Assembly (NCBI GenBank): GCA_014607495.2
Contig: CP053159.1
Location: 8,687,501-8,751,500, forward strand
Direction: 5' to 3'
Length of the DNA stretch: 64,000 nucleotides
Source: Carposina sasakii
Lineage: Eukaryota > Arthropoda > Insecta > Lepidoptera > Carposinidae
Part shown: positions 11,641 through 19,882 of the stretch, piece by piece
Layout of the letters: each line of letters opens with the position of its first letter
Numbering within the stretch: position 1 is the stretch's first letter
Program-made: the position numbers and the translations under genes
Notes under the pieces: model-generated
What the model was told of the DNA's origin: nothing
Seen by the model: the letters and a program-made list of their open reading frames with translations, nothing else
Database searches by the model: none

Positions 11641-11779
11641 TACTGATTATAATCAAATCAAATTATTATTATTAACTTTCATTTATACACTTATGATTTT
11701 TTAAATTTATATTATTTACTACTTATACTTATATAATACTTTTTATTAGTAAAATACAAAATATGAAATGAAATTTTTT

Positions 11780-11910
11780 TCTCGGATAAAACGTAGCCTG
11801 TGACCTTTTTAGGCTCTAGACTGCCTGTTTACCAAAATTTTCAACTTAATCGGTTGAGTAGTTTTGGCGTGAAAGCGCGACAAAGTTACTTTTGCATAAA
11901 GAAGAGTAAG
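11780..11910 (+). repeat. Helitron-like fragment
   Basis: GATAAAACGTAGCCTGTGAC, GGCTCTAGACTGCCTGTTTA and GGTTGAGTAGTTTTGGCGTG form a pattern found in many lepidopteran Helitron-like repeats. Both ends are missing. Confidence 0.45.
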
Positions 11911-12186
11911 AGTTATCAGAACGCACTAGGAATAAACAAATCAATATTATCATCTTTATTGGCATAAATATCAATCTTGAGGTACCGTAGACCAAGTTTA
12001 GGATCGCCGACGTTTAATGCCTGCACAATTGGCTATCAAGCGGCTAACGAAGTGTTTCATCGGCGCGGTTCAATCAGCGAGCCTGTTTGTCCGTCCGCCC
12101 CAGCTTGTTGCGGGGTTATGCACTCATTACACTTTATTGTTTTCCGAATATTATACACGTTATTTTACTATGTATATATATATATA

Positions 12187-12410
12187 TGACGTAGATGGGT
12201 CGAGTGGCGTGCCGTTAGGTGTGTCCGACATCTTCCAAAATCCGAAATAAAGAATGCGGCGTGTAGTAAACAAGCTTAATTAGGATTTACCACTTTCACT
12301 GTATCTACGCACAAGATTACTAGGATTCTAGCGGATAACGTAGAAACGTGGTTAGTACAAGACAGAGGCTGATTAGCCTTGAAAATTTCTACAGTGGCGC
12401 CCTCTCACAT
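12187..12410 (-). repeat. second copy of retrotransposon leader and gag start
   Basis: Matches 15418-15650 in the same orientation, from TGACGTAGATGGGTCGAGTG to CTACAGTGGCGCCCTCTC. The two copies are nearly identical where they align but differ by several short inserted or missing blocks. This copy is cut off at a (TA)n run on its gag side. Confidence 0.8.
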
Positions 12411-12674
12411 TAGTTGATAGCGCTATTTTTTGGAGCCTTAACTGCCCCTCTCTAGGCCAGCACGCTCGTCTTTCTGACGCCCAGGGGGAATCTGTGAACA
12501 AGATAACTCAAGGAAGTATCTGCGCTCGGCCATTCTGCCTTAACTTAAATTTAAAGACTTCTTATTACAATAGTTCATGAAATCACAAAAATCGCTCATC
12601 GACCGTCAAGTTCCCAAAATCTTTACGTAAAGACATGATAAGCAGACTCGCACATACGTTAAATTAATCAGTCA

Positions 12675-12889
12675 GACCTTTCCTTCGGTCAACATTACAG
12701 TAACAGTTAGTCATATAGCCAGTCCTTCGGCTATCTACTATGGAAACACAGTCCTTCGGTTTCCAACACACACATGTGTAGCACAGTCCATCGGCTACCT
12801 ACTACGGAAACACGGTCCTTCGGTTTCCCACACACACACATGTAGCACTGTCCATCGGCTACAGCAGAAACTCGGTCCTTCGGTTCTGC
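12675..12889. repeat. hairpin array 1: seven hairpins, alike loops, different stems
   Basis: Seven inverted repeats follow one another at 12675-12690, 12715-12734, 12741-12765, 12778-12798, 12806-12828, 12841-12863 and 12864-12889. Left arms read GACC, ATAGCC, TGGAAAC, GTAGC, GGAAAC, TGTAGC and GCAGAA, each with its exact complement on the right. The loops are variants of ACAGTCCTTCG or ACAGTCCATCG in five units, and shorter forms containing TCCTTC in the first two. The closing C-G pair is constant. Where units are paralogous, both stem sides change together (ATAGC/GCTAT to GTAGC/GCTAC). This looks like selection, or a mechanism, acting on structure. It lies on the 3' side of the integrase relic. 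Confidence 0.85.
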
Positions 12890-13290
12890 CACAAATTACA
12901 TACTGTCTGTCAAGGGTTTGTCAAAGTCACAATTTAAAAAAAAACGGTCAGTAACTTGTACATCGCATATGAAAATTCATTCATTTAGACTCTGAGGTCA
13001 TATTAATTTCGTATCAAAATTACTAGCGATGGTCTGGCACCCTACGGACCCGATCGTGCGAATATTTGTAGGTTCGATTGAAGACAAAGATTTTAGGGTT
13101 TTTAACAATTAAATTTTATACCTAATAATATATTAATATTCTTAATGAAGTAAATGTAGACTTCCAACCCCTGCTCTCCTGTAGAATTTATCAATGTAAG
13201 AAACTTTCTTGTTTTTATAGCGATACGTGGCGTTCTTTACTCAGGGGCTACAGTATACCAATCCATATAGGAGTAACGTCAGTCAAGTAA

Positions 13291-13458
13291 GTCTAGTTGC
13301 CTCAATCTAGCAACTCTTGGAAACTTCCATCCAGCTTCCGTAAACCAGTCTAGTCACTTCCATCCAGTGACTCTTAGAACTTCCATCCAGCTTCCGTATA
13401 CCAGTCTAGTCACTTCCATCCAGTGACTCTTGAATACCTCTTCCGGTATCCGTAAACC
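13291..13458. repeat. hairpin array 2: three ~56-bp units with changing stems
   Basis: Three tandem units start GTCTAG at 13291, 13348 and 13404. Their first hairpins are AGTTGC/GCAACT (13295-13315), AGTCACT/AGTGACT (13352-13372) and AGTCACT/AGTGACT (13408-13428). Unit 3 also carries ATACC/GGTAT (13434-13449), replacing the weak GGAA/TTCC pairing of unit 1. Loops contain TTCCATCC or CTTCC, close to the TCC(A/T)TC loop core of array 1. Confidence 0.8.
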
Positions 13459-13481
13459 ACTCTCAATCAGTAAAACATTAA

Positions 13482-13700
13482 TTAGAACCACAGGCACGAG
13501 ATTAAACTACAATTGGTAATGTCATTCGCAGGCATTCGCCTAAGTCTGTCATGTGCATACTTATAGGTTCTATTGGAATTAAGGGCTTTAAGAACATAAC
13601 GATTACCTTCAAGTACCTCCGATACCCTAAAAGGACCTCTATACTTCGGATCAATTAATCGAATTTCGAGTTCACCTGTAGTTACACGAGTTTTTGGCAA
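13482..13700 (-). pseudogene. Gypsy-type integrase C-terminal fragment
   Basis: A 72-codon minus frame contains DPKYRGPFRVSEVLEGNRYV and then KALNSNRTYKYAHDRLRRMP. This is the pattern of the end of Ty3/Gypsy polyproteins, a small SH3-like fold after the integrase core. The DDE core itself is absent upstream, where a protease-like relic is found instead. Only the C-terminal tail survives, and it is not expected to be functional. Confidence 0.7.
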
Positions 13701-13899
13701 ACCTGTACATTATTACATACAAGAGGGTATATCTGTGTCAACATTACTAAAGTCGTTACTGATACTAGAATCGGTTAAAACGTCACAATTTAAAACTGTC
13801 AAATTATTTTGTTTTGAAATGCTAAAATTATTTGTTGACAAGTTAATAACGATTGACTCAATATTTCACGACTAGCATAATATCACTACGCATATACAC

Positions 13900-14095
13900 A
13901 TCGGGTAAAACATGTGTTCTAAACAATAATCATTAATTTCAACATTACACAGTATTTGCTGGGTGCTGAATACACTGGTTTGACCAATTCCCATTAGAGA
14001 GACAGTTTTAGCAATTCTTTTACCATTGAAACTTGATGCAACGCTTTCTTTTATTAGTGAACACTCAGCACCCGAATCAAAATGAAAATCATAAA
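13900..14095 (-). pseudogene. second retropepsin-like protease core, relic
   Basis: Minus-strand reading gives FDSGAECSLIKES at 14040-14080, followed by a plausible beta-rich continuation (FNGKRIAKTVSLMGIGQ). The DSG triad is the retropepsin active-site form. It lies downstream of an RT fragment, the wrong order for one Gypsy element. It is therefore part of a second copy or a rearranged segment. The frame breaks near 13900. Confidence 0.65.
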
Positions 14096-14099
14096 ATCT

Positions 14100-14310
14100 A
14101 CCTTGATATTATTAAGCGGTTGCAACTATCTTTCGTGGATTCAGACGAATTTGACCTCGGCGCGCACCTCGAAGCCTAGGTACTCTATTTTTCTTTCAGG
14201 AATGAGCACTAGGATTTACGAAAATCCCTTCCCAGAAAGAACTTCTAATACTACCTTTAGTCTATCGAAAGCTTCGTCGATGTTACTGATAGCACGTCAT
14301 CCATGTACAC
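14100..14310 (-). pseudogene. Gypsy-type reverse transcriptase fragment (YMDD)
   Basis: On the minus strand, VVYMDDVLS (YMDD codons at 14296-14307) is the RT catalytic box C, followed by a palm and thumb pattern ending EYLGFEV and GQIRLNPRKI in shifting frames (about 14130-14185). At least two frameshifts or stops occur. Fingers and the first catalytic Asp are missing because the sequence jumps directly from protease 1 to YMDD. Confidence 0.7.
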
Positions 14311-14424
14311 TACAACGTACTTGTTCACGAGATTTGTACGAGGCTATAGAAGTTTGTCCTATACCAGTCATAGAAACATTGTCATAAAATTCGCTTACCA
14401 CTAAATTTCAAAGCAATCGATTCT

Positions 14425-14688
14425 TTAACTAAGGAACACTCTGAACCTGAGTCGTAAGTAAATGGGAATGACACCAGAGTGACGCAGAGAACCCGAAGGC
14501 GCATTCACAATGCACACGTCTACTTTTTCCTTAGCTGGACCAGTTCCAGTGCCGCCGCCGGTACCGTTGTTCCCCTCCTTGATTTTCCTCTTCGGGCAGT
14601 CGGATGCATAGTGGCCTTGTTCCCGGCAGTTGAAGCAGGTGATGAAAGTTATGGTCCCCGTGAAAGGACATGTGTTTGGACCGGTCAT
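14425..14688 (-). pseudogene. gag CCHC zinc knuckle plus first protease core
   Basis: CFNCREQGHYASDC (14596-14637) is a perfect C-x2-C-x4-H-x4-C nucleocapsid knuckle. A glycine-rich linker follows. In a neighbouring frame at 14430-14453 lies YDSGSECSLVKES, a retropepsin active-site segment nearly the same as the one at 14.06 kb. One frameshift separates knuckle and protease. Confidence 0.75.
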
Positions 14689-14884
14689 CTTGCTTCTTCG
14701 AATTGGCTTTGTTGCGACATTGAAGAGATTTGTGGCCTAGTTGTCCACAATTAAAGCACTGATGGTCACAGCAGATCCATTAGGTCGGTTTCTTTTTAGG
14801 TCTCTCACGATAAATACTTGATGAATAACTTCTCTTCAGGAACGAGACAGCCTTCAGTTCCTTTTGTAAATGGTTATCTTGATG

Positions 14885-15217
14885 TCAGTCGTTATAGCAA
14901 TCCTCTGAACACGTGGCTCTTGTTTTGAAATATGAGCTAGTTTTGGTTCTGTAGTCGCCATTAAGGATGTTAAGGGTAGCGGTGTATGAGGCCAGGCACT
15001 CGTTATCTCTCGGTTTCTTGTCGTGCATACTGATGAGAAAGGAAGCAGCAGTTTCAGGACAGTCTAACCTTGCTACGAACTCCTTAAAATCGGCCCACGT
15101 CATATTAGGAAACGATATTGAAGACAGCCAAGATGATGCTTCGCCCTTGAGTGCGTGGTTTAACGCGATATTCCATGGCGATGTCGATCTGTGATACACA
15201 TGGCGGTCGTTATCCAA
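14885..15217 (-). pseudogene. gag capsid-like fragment
   Basis: A 110-codon minus frame contains ALKGEASSWLSSISFPNMTW followed by ADFKEFVARLDCPETAASFL. This fits the capsid pattern of Gypsy gag, where a Trp-rich helix precedes an 'F...' helical segment and then ASY. The frame is isolated from the gag start and the CCHC knuckle by frameshifts. Confidence 0.65.
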
Positions 15218-15253
15218 GCTCGGGCGTCGATGTCTCTTTTCTCTGGGTCGAAA

Positions 15254-15463
15254 TCAGGAAGGCGAATAGAGTCCGAAGATGCAGGTAGTTTTATTGACCA
15301 ACGCCAGAAAATTTTGATTTTGTTGCTCGAAGAGAAGACGCCATTTTTCTTCGCTCGAGTCACTATTTGAAGCACGTGTTTCATGTGGGTGATCCGGGTT
15401 GCATCCCACTTCTGATGACGTAGATGGGTCGAGTGGCGTGCCGTTAGGTCCGACATCTTCCAA
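15254..15463 (-). pseudogene. gag N-terminus fragment
   Basis: The minus frame begins MEDVGPNGTPLDPSTSSEVG and includes EEKWRLLFEQQNQNFLALV, a helical segment typical of retrotransposon gag N-termini. It breaks after about 60 codons. The same start is duplicated at 12187-12250. Upstream (15464-15650) is the presumed untranslated leader ending at a GGCGCC palindrome. Confidence 0.6.
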
Positions 15464-15798
15464 AATCCGAAATAAAGAATGCGGCGTGTAGTAAACAAGT
15501 TAATTAGGATTTTTCACTGTATCTACGCACAAGCTAGCGGATAACGTCGTGGTAAGTACAAGACAGAGGCTGATTAGCACCCGTGCTTCGCTCGTCCGGC
15601 TCAATTCAAACGACCCGGTGGTCGTTGTAAATCTACAGTGGCGCCCTCTCAGTACTCTGTCTTGTCTTTACCCAAGTGACAGCTGTCCTCAAGTCAGTGA
15701 TAGCTGTCGACTTGACGTTGTTAACTTCAACGATTGAAAATAGATGGCGTTGGAGATCCGACTGTAGGATATGACATCTTGATCTCCGACATATATAT

Positions 15799-15971
15799 AT
15801 ATCGCAGCTTTCATACTATAGGGGCACAACTCGAAAAAAAAAAATGGTTATTGGGAAAATGCGTTTAATATGTTTGCGTATTGATTTTGTACCGATATAT
15901 TATAAAAACTATATAAAAAATATTATAAAAAATTTTTGAGATGTGCCCATATAGTATGAAAGCTGCGATAT
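15799..15971. mobile_element. foldback MITE with ATATCGCAGCTTTCATACTA ends
   Basis: About 30-bp inverted ends (15799-15828 and 15942-15971) differ at one position. They enclose an AT-rich core, and the element sits in a (TA)n run at the edge of the retrotransposon relic. A partial end (ATATCGCAGCTTTCATTA) recurs at about 27509. No coding capacity. Confidence 0.8.
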
Positions 15972-17636
15972 GTTATACATCAATATAATTAGTTGCACTT
16001 CTTTAAAAAATTTATACACACTGAATTCTTTAATAACCTTGCTGTATCCAGCTGCGATCGGTACCTACCATAGACAAATGGTACCTACATATAGAAAAAA
16101 CTGCACCAAAATATTGTATAAATAAATCTAGGTACAATATATTCAATTCTTTACCAAAAAACATAATTTTATCGACGTCTAATTAGTCAATGTAATTAAA
16201 AGTGGGACGGTTGTAGCCATTGTTCCCTAGAAGAGCCTTCAAAATAAATTGATTATATAAATTACCCCCATTTCACCTAAATTGGAATAATTTCAAGCGC
16301 ATTGCAGGAGAAATTTGTTTATTGTACTATACTAGTCATAATTAATTTAATTAATTATAAGAGAAATTAGTCGGTTATCTTAGGCCTGCCTCGCTGGAAG
16401 CAATTTACGTTTAATAATTCAGACGTACGGAACTCGTATGTAAGCAGACAGAAGGGTGTCTAGTGTCTGAAATTATAACGCGGATACTACTATAAGCCCT
16501 TGAGCCACCGAAATCAGATATATATTTAATTTCGGTGTCCTCGTACAAACTCTACCTATACATACCTACCTATACAGTAGTTTCACTGTCAAATTGTCAA
16601 CAAGTTTAATCATAATGCTCATTCGTTTTTACAATGTCTGTTTAAGGGCCGATTGCAGGATAAGATGTTAATCTTTCTCTAAACCTTGATCAAGAGACAG
16701 CATCAACTTTATCCTTCAGATAAGCCAGCTAACAAATGGAAAAATCTGCCCTTGAATTATTTAAAAATCATTTAATTTATAATATAGGTATATGACATTT
16801 TTGTTATTAGAAACGAAACCTCATCTCTTACGTATGTAATAAATTATTTTGCAAATAGATTATGAAATAAACCACAATATTCATAGAAGTATGGAACCCG
16901 CAGGCTGATTACGTATCATGCAAAGGCAAAGCAGTAGCAATATGAAATAAGCTATTCAAGCAATCACATGGTGCTGTTGTTCTCACTTTTATTGCATCAC
17001 GTCATCACGCCGTAATGTGATTGGTTGGCTGGTTAACGCAAATGAATTGGAAGTGAAAACTTACAATAAGCCATCAGAATTGATGTTCTTAGTACATAAT
17101 TTTCTCAAGCTAACACTAGCGTACGTTTCCTTGCTATCAGGTATATACCTGCTTATTATATGGTTTATTTTATTATAGTACAGGCCAACAGTTTTCTTCA
17201 GTGTTAATGAATTTTGCGGTGTGCTTGCATTTAGATTGTCCAAAGAAAACGGTTTTTCATAAAACACGTTCCTCAGTAATTTGAACCCATCTCTCGGTGG
17301 TATGTAAATTATTATGCAAACCAGCTTCTGTCTATCGGACCGATATCGACTTCTTATTAGGCGATTGTATTACTGATACGGGCGGTATATGGGATCGCTT
17401 TTACCGAGGAGTTTGCTTTTTATTCCTACTTATTTTATGGTAATAGCTACCTGTTTAGAATGACTCGAAAATATTTTCCAACAGATTCAGTGATGGTTCT
17501 AGCATTGAGCATTTGTGGCGAAAAGGAAGCGGTAGGCTTACCCCTTACAAGTTTGATGGAACCACCAACATACGAACTTGCTTGAACGCTCTTGCGCTCT
17601 TTTACCAAGATGAATAAAACGTAGGTATCCCATGTA
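15972..17636. other. AT-rich stretch with a decayed foldback piece
   Basis: At 16641-16735 a degraded relative of the GCATCAACTT foldback family occurs. The rest shows no gene or RNA. Confidence 0.45.
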
Positions 17637-17697
17637 TTTGGGAGAGGCCTTTGTTCAGCAGTGGACTTCTCAAGGCTGAGAATGATGATGATGATCT
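17637..17697 (+). repeat. RTE-type 3' tail fragment
   Basis: TTTGGGAGAGGCCTTTGTTC, then CAGCAGTGGACTTCTCAAGG, then CTGAGAATGATGATGATGAT: the characteristic 3' end of lepidopteran RTE-like LINEs and their SINEs, here severely 5' truncated. Confidence 0.65.
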
Positions 17698-17754
17698 CAT
17701 GTAGGTATCTAATTTGTTAGATAGAGAGAGGGCAATGCAGAGGACATTGACAAA

Positions 17755-18155
17755 GCCCCAGTTGTACCTCAACGCGAAACTATTTGTAAAGGTTTCATAT
17801 TTGCAAACCTCTCACTAAATAAGCGACGGGAACACAAAAGGCACTTTTAATCCCCAGATAATAGAAGTTTCGCTTGAAGCACAGATACGTACTGTACTAT
17901 TTTTCACCTAACGAACTACGTAACATCGTTATTATCTTTTGAATAGAATAAAGTATAAAGGAAAGATAAAGTTGATGCTGTCTTTATCGATCGAGTTTTA
18001 GAGAAAGACAGCATCAACTTTATCCTAGTTAGCCTATCTGACCATTGGAAAAATCGGATTTCATCGAGAAAGATTGTTACTTTTTCTTAGCCCCAGTTGT
18101 ACCTACCTATTTGTTGCAATCTCACCAAATAAGCGACGGGAACACAAAAAGGCTA
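17755..18155. repeat. direct repeat pair, GCCCCAGTTGTACCT
   Basis: GCCCCAGTTGTACCT followed by CTCACTAAATAAGCGACGGG and AACACAAAA at 17755-17845 recurs at 18092-18155 with a shorter interior. The hairpin at 17965-18024 lies between the two copies. Confidence 0.7.
17965..18024. repeat. perfect 21-bp inverted repeat, 18-nt loop
   Basis: The arms at 17965-17985 and 18004-18024 are exact complements (GATAAAGTTGATGCTGTCTT and its partner). Related decayed versions lie at 4537-4640 and 16641-16735, so it is the intact member of a foldback family. Confidence 0.85.
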
Positions 18156-18721
18156 AATATAAGTCAACGATCTCGGTATGGCTTATAAAGTGCTTACAAA
18201 ACAATAGCTCCGCAGCTGCACTAGACAATAATGAGTCAGAAGCGAATGTAAGCTAGAATAAATTATAAAAGGGGGCGTGACCAAGTCTTTGTAGGAAATC
18301 TACAAATGTACAACCAATCACCGAGCCAACCTTTATGGTTACGAGTATGTGCATTACAAAGGGTCATGCCTTTTATAGAAATGTCGACTTTCTGTGGTAA
18401 ATTATATTTCTGTTCAAAGATACTATTTATATTGTAATATACGAGTATGTAGAAAGCAAGTACCTTAGGAAGAAGGCAATAAAAACTATTAAATATTAAA
18501 TATTTATTAATAATTTTATACTATTAAATATATAGGATGTCTCAAGGGATATTTTAACATCTTGATATCTCATGTAATACATTTAATAAGTTAAGCTCTG
18601 ACCATAATTTTGACCTAATCTGCAGCAGCTATTGAGCGGTCAGTTACAAAGAGGCATTTTGAAGCACTGGATGGCGACGACACGGTTGATTCTCGCTGTT
18701 AGCAATCTTTCTTTAGTTAAT
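18156..18721. other. AT-rich stretch, nothing recognised
   Basis: No gene, RNA or repeat boundary recognised. Confidence 0.5.
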
Positions 18722-18824
18722 ACTAGTGGACGCCCGCGACTCCGTCCGCGTGGACTGCGGAAAAAACAAAATGTCGAAATTATCCGCGATAAAAACATTT
18801 TCCAGGGATAAAAGGCCTACTGTA
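18722..18824 (-). repeat. Helitron-like 3' end in reverse orientation
   Basis: ACTAGTGGACGCCCGCGACT followed by CCGTCCGCGTGGACTGC is the exact reverse of the end at 51033-51080. CTAGT as last bases and a GC-rich hairpin-capable terminus fit a Helitron-like 3' end. A MITE interrupts it at 18825. Confidence 0.6.
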
Positions 18825-19289
18825 TACAGGGTGATTTTTGGTCGTCAACGTTCCCGAAAACTAGCCTATATGATTAAGTGGGACCAAAATATTAGGGTCA
18901 CAATATATTCCTGTCTATAAAAAAACTAACATAAACCTAGACATATAAATTTCGAATCAAGGAATTTTAAATTTTTTTTTCAGCATTTTTTTTGGCATAA
19001 ACTTACTTTATTTCATGATAAATTACCCTTCGTTAAGAGCACAATACAGGATGTTTTTGTTGTGGCACCTCGTTCCATGAAATAAAGTAAGTTTATGCCA
19101 AAAAAAATGCAAAAAAAAAATTTTTTGATTTAATTATATGTATGTTTAGATTTAAATATTAATTATTTTTCGTGTCCTGCTACATGTGCATTTATGTCTA
19201 TTTACTCAACTTTGATATTTTTTTGTTTTCCATGGAGAAAAATGATCGTTACCTAATGACGACCAAAAAATCATACCTGCTATACTGTA
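18825..19289. mobile_element. TACAGGGTGATTT MITE, copy 3 (long foldback)
   Basis: A 465-bp palindromic copy. The left half matches copies 1 and 2. The right half is their inverted counterpart, so TTGGCATAAACTTACTTTAT occurs at about 18998 and, inverted, at about 19080. Outer ends are TACAGGGTGATTTTTGGTCG and the complement of TACAGTATAGCAGGTATGAT. It inserted into the Helitron-like end just upstream. Confidence 0.75.
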
Positions 19290-19631
19290 AGTATCTAAAA
19301 GTGGAAGTTTTGTCGTCGGAATCAAATTGGTGCATCTTCAGTGGTTACTAAACCGACGAGCGTGTCTTAATATGTATATAATCCGTGTACCCCTCCGGGA
19401 GCTGTTACTTTTACCTGCCTAAAATAAATAAATTAATGTAATAATTGTAAGCTGTTAACTTTCCTAAAATAAATAAATAAATGAATTATCTCAACGGCCT
19501 TGCATCTAGTTCTGTGTAGTAGTAGATGGAGTCCAATTTACGGTTCATTGCTTGCAATGGATTCATACACTAATGTCAAACCACGACCAATACCTGCTAT
19601 AGATATTTCCATTACACACACTTAGAAATTA
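19290..19631. other. AT-rich stretch, nothing recognised
   Basis: Contains AAAATAAATAAAT runs twice (about 19420 and 19465). No gene. Confidence 0.5.
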
Positions 19632-19882
19632 TTGCCTATTGCAGACCAATGCCTTTCGCAGACCACTGCTGCGCATAGGACTCCCAAGGCCACCCCATGT
19701 CATTTTTTTACCAAAGTCACCACGCTACGCTGGGCAGGCGGGTCTGTACCCATGGCCAAAGAGTATATATACGAAACACGGAAGGCGTTGCTGCCCATAT
19801 CCCGAAAACGCTTAATCGCCTCTTACGATACCTACAGGCAGATGTGGGATGGTTCTATTCTACTCTGCCAACACTACACGGC
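19632..19882 (-). mobile_element. SINE-like unit, copy 2 (decayed)
   Basis: Minus-oriented relative of the 7338-7580 unit. The tail side (CCTATTGCAGACCA, CAGACCACTGCTGCGCATAG) comes first. CACCACGC..GGGCAGGCGGGT and CGCCTCTTACGATACCTAC follow, and it closes at CTGCCAACACTACACGGC. It is more diverged than the other copies. Confidence 0.65.

Larger units (their letters stand above)
11300..15790 (-). mobile_element. scrambled Gypsy/Ty3-type LTR retrotransposon relic
   Basis: Read on the minus strand, the order is: leader and gag start (15650-15254), gag (15217-14885), CCHC knuckle and first protease core (14688-14425), RT fragment with YMDD (14310-14100), second protease core (14095-13900), integrase C-terminus (13700-13482), two hairpin arrays, then a second copy of the leader and gag start (12410-12187). 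RT lying before a protease core, two protease cores and a repeated leader show that at least two elements are fused or nested. All frames are broken. I could not define intact LTRs. Confidence 0.75.

Noticed and set aside
12675..13458. CRISPR-like array (repeats with spacers)
   Set aside because: Unit lengths and spacers are irregular, the repeated part is the loop rather than a fixed 23-47 bp repeat, and the DNA is clearly from an animal.
13482..15650. Endogenous retrovirus with envelope gene
   Set aside because: Only gag and pol fragments are visible; no envelope-like frame with signal or membrane segments was found, so an LTR retrotransposon is the safer call.
15640..15660. Primer-binding site TGGCGCC on the plus strand
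   Set aside because: The gag fragments are on the minus strand, GGCGCC is palindromic, and no LTR end could be placed next to it.
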